NCBI GenBank assembly: GCA_944368155.1
Contig: CALVWW010000001.1
Span: forward strand, 62,001 to 126,000
Direction of reading: 5' to 3'
Source of the DNA: an uncultured Clostridia bacterium
Lineage (GTDB): Bacteria > Bacillota > Clostridia > Christensenellales > Borkfalkiaceae
DNA: 64,000 bases
Below, piece by piece: positions 1 through 9,033 of this stretch. The notes beneath the pieces are model-generated. The model was not told where the DNA came from, ran no database searches, and was given only the letters and a program-made list of their open reading frames with translations. A program made the translations under genes and the position numbers. Position 1 is the stretch's first letter; every line of letters starts with the position of its first letter.

Positions 1-836
1 TGCTCGGCGCAGCGTTAAATGTAGTAACTCCGCTCATAGAGATGATTACCAACGTTCTGTCGGGGCTGATAGACTTTATCACTAATATTTTTCAAGGTAA
101 TTGGTCGGGCGCATGGCAATCGATTGCAAATATTTTTTCAAATATTTGGAATGGGATTGTCGATTTTTTCAAGGGTCTTATCAACGGCCTCATCGGCATC
201 GTAGAGACCGGACTCAATGCCATCATAAAGCTCATAAACAGCATTACCGGTGGATTGAGCAAGGTTTGGACTTGGACGGGGCTCCCGGCCATACCAGAGA
301 TACCCACAGTAACACTCCCCCGGCTTGCCGCCGGCGGCTTCACCGACGGAGTGAGCATAGCAGGCGAGGAGGGTACAGAGGCAGTCATTTCGTTCGATCC
401 TGCTTATCACGCGCAGAATGTTGAGTTATGGCAGCAGGCAGGCAAACTGCTCGGCGTCATAGACACCGTAGAGATGAGCGATGAAGCTCGTTCAGGCGTC
501 ACGGCTGCTATAAATACGCTTGACATTGCGGCGGTTCAGACGCTTGAAGTAAGCGTGGAAGAAGGCCGGCAGAACACACAACTTGCCAAGGCCGGTCAAC
601 TTGCGGCGATGGATGAGTTTTCTCTCGGCAGTTTGACTGAGACTACAATAATTTATTACGACTTCAGCAACTTCACATGGGCGCCCAGAGTAGAGACGGA
701 CGGCAGCACCGGTACGCAAAACGCCGACGACATTGTCGAGCGTCTGCGAGAGCATGCTTCGGAGTTCTTTGACTGGCTGGAAGAGTGGTTGCGCATGAAA
801 GAGGAGGGACGGTATGACCGTGTTGCGGTATATTGA
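1..836 (+). CDS. Phage tail tape measure protein, C-terminal part (5'-truncated by window edge)
   Basis: The frame is open to the left edge, so this is the C-terminal part of a longer gene (first in-frame codon at 3). It contains hydrophobic, Trp-rich helices (IFQGNWSGAWQSIANIF, IWNGIVDFFKGLI) followed by a Gly-rich segment (LAAGGFTDGVSIAGEEGTEA) that is typical of the end of tape measure proteins in Firmicutes contractile-tail phages. The family sets tail length and helps DNA pass the membrane. The position immediately before LysM, gpD and baseplate genes supports the call. The stop overlaps the next gene by 23 bp, consistent with a translationally coupled tail operon. Confidence 0.8.
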   Translation, partial: LGAALNVVTPLIEMITNVLSGLIDFITNIFQGNWSGAWQSIANIFSNIWNGIVDFFKGLINGLIGIVETGLNAIIKLINSITGGLSKVWTWTGLPAIPEIPTVTLPRLAAGGFTDGVSIAGEEGTEAVISFDPAYHAQNVELWQQAGKLLGVIDTVEMSDEARSGVTAAINTLDIAAVQTLEVSVEEGRQNTQLAKAGQLAAMDEFSLGSLTETTIIYYDFSNFTWAPRVETDGSTGTQNADDIVERLREHASEFFDWLEEWLRMKEEGRYDRVAVY

Positions 837-1038
837 GTATGTCACGCGGCTGGGTGATACCTTCGACGAGCTTGCGCTGCAGGTTTACAATGACGAAAAG
901 ATGGCGTCATACATAATCGCGGAAAATCCTGATTATGCGGATGTGCTTATATTCGAAGATACCGTTACTCTGCGCATTCCGATTTATAATAACAGCAGCG
1001 AGCCGGCAACACTTGCCCCTTGGAGGCGAAGTTCATGA
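814..1038 (+). CDS. LysM-like phage tail protein (gpX/XkdP-type)
   Basis: A 74-residue protein. The core (RLGDTFDELALQVYND then AENPDYADVLIFEDTVTLRIP) has the LysM pattern: GDTxxxLA, a run ending in NP, and a final hydrophobic strand ending in IP. Small LysM proteins between the tape measure and gpD genes bind near the tail hub or baseplate of contractile tails. The start ATG at 814 follows the purine-rich site GAGGAGGG (about 801-808). The gene overlaps the tape measure upstream, and its end overlaps the next gene's start by 4 bp. The function is inferred from domain and synteny; no catalytic role is visible. Confidence 0.75.
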   Translation: MTVLRYIEYVTRLGDTFDELALQVYNDEKMASYIIAENPDYADVLIFEDTVTLRIPIYNNSSEPATLAPWRRSS

Positions 1039-1955
1039 ACGTGTTCTATGAAGGTACCGATATAACTAAAGATGTCTATATAAATCGTTGTGAGCATGAG
1101 ACCTTTGCGGAAAAGCGGGCCGACAGGCTCATGATACGGTTTGTCGACAGCAAAAAAATGTGGGACTCATGGGGGCCGCGCAGCGGTGACAGGTTGCGCT
1201 TTGTAAACGGCGCGGCAGACACCGGCACAATGTATGTAACGGACGTGAGGCCGTCAAACGGCGCAATGACATTTTTTGCAACTGCGCTGCCCCCTTCTTG
1301 TAATACTAAAAAAAGCCGCGTCTGGGAGAATTTCAGCCTGATTCAAATTGCCGAGGATATAGCCTCCCAGCATGGATTGCAATTTGCGAGTTACGATGTC
1401 ACCGACTACAAATATTCATACATACAGCAGGTATGTCAAACCGACTTTGATTTTTTGCAAAGTCGCTGTCTGCTTGAGGGCTGTGCAATGACGGTATACA
1501 ACGGCATACTCATTCTGTATGATGAGCAGGCAAGAGAGCAAGAGGCGGCCGTAACTACTTTCAAAATCGGAGATGACGGAGTGTATGAATATTCCGACAG
1601 GTCGTCGCAGGCGTACAGTTCCGCCGAAATAGTTTCCGGCAAGTATATCGGCACATACTATGCCCGGGATGTTGAGACGGGGCTTGTACTCAGACCTATG
1701 CGCGAGATTGCCTGTGCAAGCAATGCCGAGGCTATTCGCTTTGCACGGGGAATACTCCGTGACGCTAATAAAATGCAGTATTGCGGGGCATTCAGGCGCG
1801 GGATAACGTGCGATTATGCCGCAGCAAGCATTATTAATATCGAGACGTCAAAGGCGGCTTCGTGGAACGGCAAAGTTTTTATCACGCGGCTGCGCACAGA
1901 CCATGTCCGCGGAGAGACCAAAGTGTTTTTCCGTAAACCTTTGGAGGGTTACTGA
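1035..1955 (+). CDS. Phage late control gene D-like tail hub protein
   Basis: About 306 residues from the ATG at 1035, which sits 8 nt after GGAGG (1022-1026); the upstream TTG at 1020 would overlap that ribosome site and is less likely. The protein has the layout of gpD-like hub proteins: an N-terminal beta-rich half, the segment WENFSLIQIAEDIASQHGL, and a middle QVCQTDFDFLQSRCLLEGCAM, resembling the (Q)xxETDxxFLxRLxxExG motif of the gpD/VgrG hub fold. It should form the hub at the tail tip that carries the spike. It is in operon with flanking tail genes. Confidence 0.8.
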   Translation: MNVFYEGTDITKDVYINRCEHETFAEKRADRLMIRFVDSKKMWDSWGPRSGDRLRFVNGAADTGTMYVTDVRPSNGAMTFFATALPPSCNTKKSRVWENFSLIQIAEDIASQHGLQFASYDVTDYKYSYIQQVCQTDFDFLQSRCLLEGCAMTVYNGILILYDEQAREQEAAVTTFKIGDDGVYEYSDRSSQAYSSAEIVSGKYIGTYYARDVETGLVLRPMREIACASNAEAIRFARGILRDANKMQYCGAFRRGITCDYAAASIINIETSKAASWNGKVFITRLRTDHVRGETKVFFRKPLEGY

Positions 1956-2191
1956 TGAACGTGCAGAAGGGAGAGATAAGCACTATAGAAACAACGCGCG
2001 ACAAAAACGGCGATCCCAATTATGCGCGCGTTATTTCCGACACGGCCGATAGAACAATCTCAAAGCCGCTTGTTATACCTTCGGCGCTGAGAAAAGGTGC
2101 GTTGAAGAAGGGAACTGAAGTAATTTATGTTGAATTTGCCGACCATTCAGGCGCCATTTTGATGCGCGCGGACGGGGAGGTAAGCTCATAA
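1955..2191 (+). CDS. Small phage baseplate-region protein, unknown role
   Basis: A 78-residue protein whose ATG overlaps the gpD-like stop codon (TGATG), a coupled arrangement. It is mostly beta-strand in character (GDPNYARVISDTADRTISKPLVI, KGTEVIYVEFADHSGAILMRADGE; described piecewise), with no cysteines or membrane segment. Its place between the gpD-like hub and the baseplate W gene is where many contractile phages encode the spike or gpV. At 78 residues it would be an unusually short OB-fold spike protein, so this is only a suggestion. No confident family assignment. Confidence 0.6.
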   Translation: MNVQKGEISTIETTRDKNGDPNYARVISDTADRTISKPLVIPSALRKGALKKGTEVIYVEFADHSGAILMRADGEVSS

Positions 2192-2200
2192 GGAGGCGGC

Positions 2201-2737
2201 ATGTCTAAGATAGCAACGTTTACAACGGAGCTCGGAACAAAGACGTGGGAAGTTACTTCCAAAAAAATCAATGATTTTACCGACTTTTCAACCAGTTTTG
2301 AAGTTGAGGCAGAGGAAAATTCTTCCGTAGAGGGCTCACCGCTTACTAATGAACGCGGCTTAAAAAAGCAGCCGGTATCATTTTCTTCAACATTAATTGC
2401 CCAGCTTGGCGTAGACGTCAGGGCAGAGATTGACGGATGGAAGCCTTGGGTTGGACAGACAGGCGTTCTTAAAATCGGCGGCGAAGTATTCGGCCCCAAT
2501 TTCATGTTGAAGTCGGTTAAAGTCAGCAATATGGTAATCGATACGAAAGGCCGTTTTCATATGGCAAAACTCGCATTTTCATTTGAAGAGAATGATGAAG
2601 AGGTAGTCGGCAGTATTGTGGCGACTGTGAGCGATAATAACGAGGTACAGTCGTCGGCGGCCAATGTCACTTGCTCTACAGCTCAAAAAGCAAAACTTAA
2701 GGCTAAAAATTTTGCCATCCAGAGATTGATACATTGA
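2201..2737 (+). CDS. Phage structural protein of unknown function
   Basis: 178 residues; ATG 2201 follows AAGGAGG at about 2190-2196. The protein is soluble and beta-rich (TTELGTKTWEVTSKK, FSSTLIAQLGVDVRAEID). It resembles small structural proteins found between gpD and gpW genes in clostridial contractile-tail prophages. The sequence near the end (AQKAKLKAKNFAIQRLI) is basic. I do not recognise a named family. It is surely part of the tail operon: the spacing to the neighbours is 9 bp and 11 bp, and the strand is the same. Confidence 0.6.
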   Translation: MSKIATFTTELGTKTWEVTSKKINDFTDFSTSFEVEAEENSSVEGSPLTNERGLKKQPVSFSSTLIAQLGVDVRAEIDGWKPWVGQTGVLKIGGEVFGPNFMLKSVKVSNMVIDTKGRFHMAKLAFSFEENDEEVVGSIVATVSDNNEVQSSAANVTCSTAQKAKLKAKNFAIQRLIH

Positions 2738-2748
2738 GGAGAACAGCA

Positions 2749-3024
2749 GTGAAGAGTTTCGGGAACGGAAAACCCGCAGTTTGTGCGGATAATTTAACAA
2801 AGATATCGCGCGGCGAAGTTCCGTACGACCGTATCCGAGGGGTAAAGTTTTCTGAGTTGATTGGCGACGGAATAATGAAGAGTTCTGACCTCGCCGATGA
2901 TATAAGCTGGATGGTCGGAACATATGAGCCGCGCGTTTCGGTTGAGAGCGTGGAAGTGACTGCAGAAGATGCCGCAAACGGCAGACTCAACGTTGCTTTA
3001 AGGCTTAAAGGAGAAGGTGAATGA
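2749..3024 (+). CDS. Baseplate W (gp25/LysW-like) phage protein
   Basis: About 91 residues if the GTG at 2749 is used. That start lies 8-9 nt after GAGGAG (2735-2740), whereas the ATG at 2734 would overlap both the ribosome site and the stop codon of the preceding gene. The segment DLADDISWMVGTYEPRVSVE resembles the conserved end of gp25-like proteins, where a wedge helix is followed by EPRV. The family builds the baseplate wedge and sits directly before gpJ, as here: the stop overlaps the gpJ-like ATG by 4 bp. Family call from motif plus synteny. Confidence 0.75.
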   Translation: MKSFGNGKPAVCADNLTKISRGEVPYDRIRGVKFSELIGDGIMKSSDLADDISWMVGTYEPRVSVESVEVTAEDAANGRLNVALRLKGEGE

Positions 3025-4364
3025 ACGATTTTATTGTGACCGATGCGTCTGAAATATACAATCAGATAATTACTTCGCTGGAGAAGTCAACGGGTGAAGC
3101 GCTCTATCCGGGCGACGAGCGCCGAATTTTTGGCGAGGCGCTGGTTGCGGTATTTGTCGCTATGTTCAATCAGATGAACGATGCAGCAAAGCAGAAAATG
3201 CTGCAGTACGCGCGCGGTGAAGTATTGGACGCACTGGGCGAGCGCGCCGGTATTGAAAGAAAGCAGGCTCAGCCGGCGGTAACGGTTTTGCGTTTTTCCG
3301 TCTCCGAGCCGTTCGACGAAAATATCGTTATACCTCAGGGAACGCGCGCAACATGCGACAGCGTCAGGTATTTTGAAACGATGGCTGCGGTAGTAATAGC
3401 GGCCGGAGAGCTGAGCGTAGACGTTCAGGCGCGGAGCATAGGCGAGGGCACCGGATATAACGATATTTCGGCCGGACAAATCAATATGATAGTTGACCCG
3501 ATACCTTATGTGGATGCCGTTACAAATTGTGTTGCCTCATCAGGCGGCACAGATACAGAGGTTGACGATGATTTGCGCGAACGAATTCGTCTGGCGCCTT
3601 CCGCACTTTCAACCGCAGGGCCGATTAAATCATATGAGTATTGGGCAAAGACGGCAGATCCGTCCATAATGGACGTGATTGTGGCAAGCGAACAGGAGAC
3701 TTTAACTCGAACGCTTTCAGTATCGGGCGGTAAAGCCTTTAAAGGCGGCGCGGCTCTGATTGCCGAAACGCTCATAGTGTATTTGTCCGACGGAATAACA
3801 GCGGCAAAAAACGGGACAGACTATACGGCTACCTATGCAGACGACCTGCTGACAATCTCGCTGCTTCAGGGCGGCGCGCTGGCAAGTGCGTCAACTGTAA
3901 AAATAAGTATAGATACCACAAACGCAGGCGTAGTGAAAATTGTCCCCATACTGGACGGAGGGGCAATTCCCGACGATGATATGCTTAAAAAGATTTATGA
4001 CGTAGTAAGTGCCGACAATGTGCGCCCCATGACCGACGTCGTCAAGGTGGAAGCGCCCGATGTGGAGGAGTACGATATTGAAATTAAATATTACACTACG
4101 GCTGCGGACGAGAGTGCCTGCACCGAGACCATTGAGGGTGCCGGCGGAGCCATAGACAGATATATCGAATGGCAGAGCGGTGCTATCGGCCGCGATATCA
4201 ATCCCGACAAGTTGCGCTCATTTGTGCTTGCTCCGAACTGGGAAAATGCAGTCGGCGCCTATCGTATCGACGTCATAAAGCCTGCTTTTAAAGTGCTGAA
4301 CGCAACGACGATAGCGCAATTTTCCGGGAATCGCACGATAAGTCACGAGGTGGTTGAAGAATGA
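3021..4364 (+). CDS. Baseplate J-like protein (gpJ/gp47 family)
   Basis: 447 residues. Visible family features include RGEVLDALGERAGIER near residue 70, the VIPQGTRATCDS beta-turn, the region GEGTGYNDISAGQIN and the conserved DDDLRERIRLAP around residue 180. The family forms the outer baseplate wedge of contractile tails. The length is in the usual range. The start overlaps the W-like stop and the stop overlaps the gpI-like ATG, so W, J and I are translationally coupled. No truncation or frameshift is seen. Confidence 0.9.
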   Translation: MNDFIVTDASEIYNQIITSLEKSTGEALYPGDERRIFGEALVAVFVAMFNQMNDAAKQKMLQYARGEVLDALGERAGIERKQAQPAVTVLRFSVSEPFDENIVIPQGTRATCDSVRYFETMAAVVIAAGELSVDVQARSIGEGTGYNDISAGQINMIVDPIPYVDAVTNCVASSGGTDTEVDDDLRERIRLAPSALSTAGPIKSYEYWAKTADPSIMDVIVASEQETLTRTLSVSGGKAFKGGAALIAETLIVYLSDGITAAKNGTDYTATYADDLLTISLLQGGALASASTVKISIDTTNAGVVKIVPILDGGAIPDDDMLKKIYDVVSADNVRPMTDVVKVEAPDVEEYDIEIKYYTTAADESACTETIEGAGGAIDRYIEWQSGAIGRDINPDKLRSFVLAPNWENAVGAYRIDVIKPAFKVLNATTIAQFSGNRTISHEVVEE

Positions 4365-4930
4365 AACTCAGTTCTTTAGATTTCTTAAAATTACTTCCCG
4401 GGTTTATGCGTGACGACCCCGCGGTTCAGGGGCTTGCCAAAGCGGTAGAGGATATATTAAAGGCGCCGGCGGAAAAGATTCCGGACGCCCGTGTGTGGGA
4501 TCGCATAGAAGAAATGGGTGAAGAGCAGCTTGATGCTCTTGCGCAAGAACTTGATATAGACTGGTATGATACCGGCTGGGACTTGGAAACCAAGCGGGCG
4601 ACGGTAAAATCATCAGATAATATATACTCCAAACGCGGGACAAAATGGGCAGTCGAGCAGGTTATACAGGACGTGTTCGGAGGCGGCTATGTAACAGAAT
4701 GGCAGGAATACGGGGGCAAGCCCTTTCATTTCAAGGTAACGACCAGCTATTTTTTGCAGGATGAGGAGACGATAGCCCGGTTCCGCGCTTTAGTTAATAA
4801 GGCGAAGCGCTGCAGCGCGAAAATGGATACGGTGGAATTTGCGCACGACGGGCAGGCGATAGCGTATTCCGGAGTGAAGGCCGCCGGGTCGACCACAATA
4901 AATAGCGGATTCGCCGCAAATATAGGTTAA
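4361..4930 (+). CDS. Phage tail protein I (gpI-like)
   Basis: 189 residues. The N-terminus (SLDFLKLLPGFMRDDPAVQGLA) and the segment LDALAQELDIDWYDTGWDLETKR match the gpI family, which links baseplate to fibres; also typical are SDNIYSKRGTKWAVEQVIQDVFGG and the later RFRALVNKAKRCSAKMD. The gene lies between gpJ-like and fibre genes, as in P2-type order J-I-H. It overlaps gpJ by 4 bp and is followed after 12 bp by the fibre gene with an AAGGAGG site. Confidence 0.85.
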   Translation: MKLSSLDFLKLLPGFMRDDPAVQGLAKAVEDILKAPAEKIPDARVWDRIEEMGEEQLDALAQELDIDWYDTGWDLETKRATVKSSDNIYSKRGTKWAVEQVIQDVFGGGYVTEWQEYGGKPFHFKVTTSYFLQDEETIARFRALVNKAKRCSAKMDTVEFAHDGQAIAYSGVKAAGSTTINSGFAANIG

Positions 4931-4942
4931 AGGAGGTTATTT

Positions 4943-7198
4943 ATGTGGGAATCTGCAGTAATCACAAATTCGGGTAAAGAATTGCTCGAGCAGTGGGCGA
5001 ACGGCGGAAGCTTGGTTATAGATGCGGCGGCCGCCGGTCAGGGAACTGTAAACGAGGCCTACCTGATGGGGCAGACTGCTCTTGTTTCGCAGCGGCAAAC
5101 ATTGAGCATTATTCGCAAGGATAATGTGGAGAACGGCGTGCGCATTCAGCTGCAATGTACCAATCAGGGAATATCTGAAGAGTACACAGTTAACCAGATC
5201 GGTATATGGGCGCATTTAGATAACGGCGCAAACGTGCTGCTTGCTCTGTTTCAGGATACTACCGGCGTGCTCGTGCCCACAAATGCCTCCATGCCCGATT
5301 TTGTATTCACGTTTTATGCTGTCCTTCAAATTTCTAATGAGGCAGAAATCGAAGTTACAGTCGATACAAGTGCCTTTGTTACTACGGGAACTTTACAGCA
5401 AAAGGCGGAAGAGCTTAGTGCTGAAATAGAAGCGGAGAAGGAGTCCCGGCAGACTGAGGATGGTAAGTTAAGCGAGCGCATAGACGATATTGTCGAAGGA
5501 ACAACACAGGTTGGAAATGCGGCTAATTCTGATGCTGCGGATAAGCTCAACACCGACGCCGGCTCGGCTACAAAACCTGTATATGTTGCTGACGGCGTTC
5601 CTGTGCAGTGTGGCAATACTCTCGATATGAATATCAGCGGCACGGCGGCACGGGCAACAAATGATGCGAAAGGTAATCAAATTACTGCCTATTATGGGCA
5701 CAGCATCAAATTTACTGTTGACCCGCAGACCTATGTTCTCACTGCGCAGTTGCTCAACGCAACGGGTGAAGTCTTAGCCACTCAGTCAGTTGACCTGCCG
5801 CTTGAATCGGTCGTGGTGAGTGGTTCGTATGACGACGAGACAAGAGAGGTTGTACTAACTCTTCAGAACGGCTCTGAAGTCAAATTTTCCGTTGCCGACC
5901 TTGTGGACGGTTTGGCTACGCAGGCGGCTTTAGACGCGGAAATCTCGGCAAGAAAATCAGCTGATTCTGCACTCAATGATAAAATAGAGAATATTGTTGC
6001 CGGCACAACACAGGTTGGAAATGCGGCTAATTCTGATGCCGCAGATAAGCTCAATACAGACGCCGGCTCGGCTACAAAACCTGTATATGTTGCTAATGGC
6101 ATCCCTGTGCAGTGTGGCAATACCCTCGATGCGAATATCACGGGCAATGCGGCAAGCGCCACCAATGCGAAAAGTGCGTCTAAGGCAACAAACGATGGCA
6201 GCGGCAACGAAATCACTTCCTTCTATGCGCATAATCTTACGTTCTCAATGAACAACTCAAATTATGTGCTCACAGCAAAATTGTTAAATGCTGCTGGCGA
6301 GACATTAGCCACTCAGTCGGTTGACCTGCCGCTTGAATCAGTAGTGGTGAGCGGTTCATATGACGACGAGACAAGAGAGGTTGTATTAACTCTTCAGAAC
6401 GGCTCGGAAGTCAAATTTTCCGTTGCTGACCTTGTGGACGGTTTGGCAACGCAGGCGGCTTTAGACGAGGAAATATCAAATCGCACCGCCGCAGATACAA
6501 ATCTGCGAAATCAGATTAACGACATAAAGAACGGTGTGACGGCCGTAGGTAAGTCAACTGCCGTTCTACGCACGGTGTATACGGCGCGCAGCAACGGCGT
6601 AACTACTTTAGAGGACACATACTCTCCTTCGGTATACCGTTTGGCGGCTTCATCGCATTTATATTGGCCCGATTACCAGTATTCGTTAGTGGACACAAGT
6701 ACGCTGGCATTTTGGACGGGCGCTTATACGCAGAATAATAATTCAAATCTCAGATATTGCGCTTATGGCACAATAGTAGGAACTGAAACTGACCAGACGA
6801 TAGGCGGCACAAAGACGTTTTCCAAAGCACCTAAAATTTCGGCGCCCTTATCGCAAGACCTGAATGATACTACAGCCGTAACTGCTAACTGGGTAAGAAC
6901 ATTGCTTGGCGGTAGTTCCGGTTTATCTCCCCATATCTATACGCTTAATGTTACAAGCAGCGGTGAGGGCGGTACGCTTCTGGGCATTTCATTTACTAAC
7001 GATTTAGACACATTCATTATAATCGGTGGAGCATTTTCAGAAGATGGCGGCAATGTCTATGGTGTTATAGCGGGCTGTCTTTATAAAAATGGAAATAGTT
7101 ACAGTGGTTCGATAACGGGATATGAAATTGCAAATATGTATAACCTCTCGACATCATCGTACAATATTACCGCTGAAACTATAGAGGAATTAGGATAA
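4943..7198 (+). CDS. Phage tail fibre protein with an internal duplication
   Basis: 751 residues. Residues 1-150 form the conserved tail-attachment domain of clostridial contractile phages (ITNSGKELLEQWANGG near the start, then GIWAHLDNGANVLLALFQD). Residues 165-510 hold two copies of a module of about 168 residues (504-bp period), each containing GTTQVGNAANSDAADKLNTD and VVVSGSYDDETREVVLTLQN. The C-terminal 240 residues are unrelated and probably carry receptor specificity. ATG 4943 follows AAAGGAGG (4930-4937). It is the expected last gene of the W-J-I-H baseplate/fibre module and should contact the host surface. Confidence 0.85.
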   Translation: MWESAVITNSGKELLEQWANGGSLVIDAAAAGQGTVNEAYLMGQTALVSQRQTLSIIRKDNVENGVRIQLQCTNQGISEEYTVNQIGIWAHLDNGANVLLALFQDTTGVLVPTNASMPDFVFTFYAVLQISNEAEIEVTVDTSAFVTTGTLQQKAEELSAEIEAEKESRQTEDGKLSERIDDIVEGTTQVGNAANSDAADKLNTDAGSATKPVYVADGVPVQCGNTLDMNISGTAARATNDAKGNQITAYYGHSIKFTVDPQTYVLTAQLLNATGEVLATQSVDLPLESVVVSGSYDDETREVVLTLQNGSEVKFSVADLVDGLATQAALDAEISARKSADSALNDKIENIVAGTTQVGNAANSDAADKLNTDAGSATKPVYVANGIPVQCGNTLDANITGNAASATNAKSASKATNDGSGNEITSFYAHNLTFSMNNSNYVLTAKLLNAAGETLATQSVDLPLESVVVSGSYDDETREVVLTLQNGSEVKFSVADLVDGLATQAALDEEISNRTAADTNLRNQINDIKNGVTAVGKSTAVLRTVYTARSNGVTTLEDTYSPSVYRLAASSHLYWPDYQYSLVDTSTLAFWTGAYTQNNNSNLRYCAYGTIVGTETDQTIGGTKTFSKAPKISAPLSQDLNDTTAVTANWVRTLLGGSSGLSPHIYTLNVTSSGEGGTLLGISFTNDLDTFIIIGGAFSEDGGNVYGVIAGCLYKNGNSYSGSITGYEIANMYNLSTSSYNITAETIEELG

Positions 7199-7200
7199 CA

Positions 7201-7269
7201 TATGCCAGCAATATCAGTTCAGACCACGCAGCGTGCTCCGACTACGCAAGATTTTGCCAATATTTTATA
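7201..7269 (+). CDS. Possible 22-residue phage peptide
   Basis: A short open frame begins at the ATG at 7201, three bases after the tail fibre stop. It encodes a Thr/Gln-rich peptide (starting MPAISVQTTQRAP) and ends in TAG at 7267-7269, just before the AGGAGG site of the next gene. An AGGA lies about 7 nt upstream. It could be a real micro-protein or only the spacer between two operon genes; I see no family match. Confidence 0.25.
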
Positions 7270-7282
7270 GGAGGACAGTTCA

Positions 7283-7627
7283 ATGACATTATGGGAAATT
7301 TTGCTTATATTCGGAGTTCCCACTACGCTTTTTTCAGCTTTATTTACATATCTCTTCAAAAGGCAGGAAAAACGAGAGAAAGAACAGCATGAGCGTGAAG
7401 AGAAGCGAGAAAAGCTCGAAAAGGAACGTGAAGAGCGAAGGCACAAACTTGAACTTTTGCAAATTGAAAGCACTTTAGCTTCAATGGCGCTGGGTGAAGC
7501 CACGGCGACGGCGCTCAAAAACGGGCACGCCAATGGCGAAACGGAAGCCGCTCTCGCCTATGCAAAAGCGAAAAAACATGAAATAAATGACTTCCTGCGC
7601 GAGCAGGGTGTCAACAGCATTGAGTAG
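7283..7627 (+). CDS. Membrane-anchored coiled-coil phage protein (lysis region)
   Basis: 114 residues. One N-terminal membrane segment (residues about 3-25, LWEILLIFGVPTTLFSALFTYLF) is followed by a highly charged helical stretch (about 26-65, rich in KREKEQHERE-type repeats) that should form a coiled coil on the cytoplasmic side. ATG 7283 follows AGGAGGACAG. Its position between fibre and holin-like genes suggests a role in lysis or in anchoring phage complexes at the membrane, but no family was recognised. Charge pattern and context are the only evidence. Confidence 0.65.
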   Translation: MTLWEILLIFGVPTTLFSALFTYLFKRQEKREKEQHEREEKREKLEKEREERRHKLELLQIESTLASMALGEATATALKNGHANGETEAALAYAKAKKHEINDFLREQGVNSIE

Positions 7628-7655
7628 TAAAAAATAATGGAGGTATATTACTCAT

Positions 7656-8990
7656 ATGAATTGGAGTGAAATTATCATCAGCGTTTTGGGGGCGGCACTT
7701 ACCGCGCTCGCTTCTTGGGGTGTAAAAAAGCTTGTTGACTTCATCAACAGCAAAATAAGCGATACACAGGCAAAGAGCTTTTTGACCGAGGCGGTAACTA
7801 CAGTAACCGACGTAGTAAAACAGACCTATCAGACATACGTTGAGTCTTTGAAGGGCACGAATGCGTTTACCGAAGAAGCGCAAAAAACTGCGCTTGCAAA
7901 CGCACTCAGCACAATTAAAACCCTGCTCCCTGAAAAGACAAAGACGTACTTAAGCGAAAATTTCGGCGATATCGAGACGTGGCTCACCACTCAGATTGAA
8001 GCCGCTATCTATACGCTTAAAAACCAAGGCGGCTCTTCCGGCTCGTCAAGTTCCTCGGGGAATCAGAACGCGCCGGCAACGCCCGAAATAACTGCACCCA
8101 CAGAAGAAGCAGTTGAGCCCACAGCGATACCTGTGCCGGTCGCGGCGGCGGGGCTTATATACAACGGCAAAGAGCAGGTCGGCGTTGCGCCTTCGGAACT
8201 CTATACCGTAACCAACGGGAGCGCAACAAATGCGGGCGACTACACGGCAACGGTAACGCTCAACGACCCTGCGAAATTTAAATGGGCTGAAGATTTCAAC
8301 GGCAAGGTAACGTTCAAAATCGCCAAAGCCGACTATGATATGAGCGGCGTCGCTTTTGAAGATTCAACCGTTACTTACGACGGGAAAATGCACTCGATTG
8401 CAATTAATGGTAACTTGCCGGCCGGCGTTGCTGTTTCCTACAATGGAAATAAAAAAACTGCTGTTGGTACATATAGCATAACGGCGTCGTTCACGGGGGA
8501 TAGCACAAATTATAACGCCATTGCGGACATGGTAGCGACGCTTACGATAACAGCGGCAGCGTTCGCCGAGCAGGATATTACAAATACAATTTCATTTGAA
8601 GAGGGTGCTCCCGCAGAACTGCACGTTCATCTCCCGGCGCTCGGCAAGGCGACATTTGAGGTCGTTGGAGCTGATTCCTATGACATAGGCATTTCATCTT
8701 CCTATGGAGTAGATGAAAGCGGCGTTATTGAATTTATCTATAAAATAGGCGGCGAAGCCTATCTTCCGATGGTAGACGATTACACGGCAGATTTTGTTAT
8801 AGACAAGCAGTCTGGTCGTTTTGTAATCGATTGCACGCCCGGCCTGTATGACTACAGCCAGCTCCTTTCCCGCAAGTGGGGCTCGGACGAAATAGCCTTC
8901 TCCGGCGAATTGAATAAAGAATACACATATAAAATGCAAGTAACTTCGCCGGCGGGCAAGGTTGTGACTGTATATCTCGAACAGGACTGA
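7656..8990 (+). CDS. Holin-like protein (LL-H type) fused to MBG-like repeats
   Basis: 444 residues. Residues 1-115 resemble LL-H family phage holins: one membrane segment (about 4-23), the segment VKKLVDFINSKISDTQAKSF, then SFLTEAVTTVTDVVKQTYQ and a helical end. Residues about 125-155 are a Ser/Gly- then Pro/Thr-rich linker. The rest looks like two MBG-type beta modules (LIYNGKEQVG and VTYDGKMHSIAINGNLPAGV, each ending in an AGDYTATV or VGTYSITASF pattern), then an unassigned C-terminal domain. Such repeats usually occur in secreted adhesins. Holins permeabilise the membrane for lysis; the surface-type tail is unusual. Start ATG follows GGAGG. Confidence 0.65.
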   Translation: MNWSEIIISVLGAALTALASWGVKKLVDFINSKISDTQAKSFLTEAVTTVTDVVKQTYQTYVESLKGTNAFTEEAQKTALANALSTIKTLLPEKTKTYLSENFGDIETWLTTQIEAAIYTLKNQGGSSGSSSSSGNQNAPATPEITAPTEEAVEPTAIPVPVAAAGLIYNGKEQVGVAPSELYTVTNGSATNAGDYTATVTLNDPAKFKWAEDFNGKVTFKIAKADYDMSGVAFEDSTVTYDGKMHSIAINGNLPAGVAVSYNGNKKTAVGTYSITASFTGDSTNYNAIADMVATLTITAAAFAEQDITNTISFEEGAPAELHVHLPALGKATFEVVGADSYDIGISSSYGVDESGVIEFIYKIGGEAYLPMVDDYTADFVIDKQSGRFVIDCTPGLYDYSQLLSRKWGSDEIAFSGELNKEYTYKMQVTSPAGKVVTVYLEQD

Positions 8991-9033
8991 TTACGGCAAG
9001 CCGTAAGAAAATATTATGGAGGATAATCGACAA

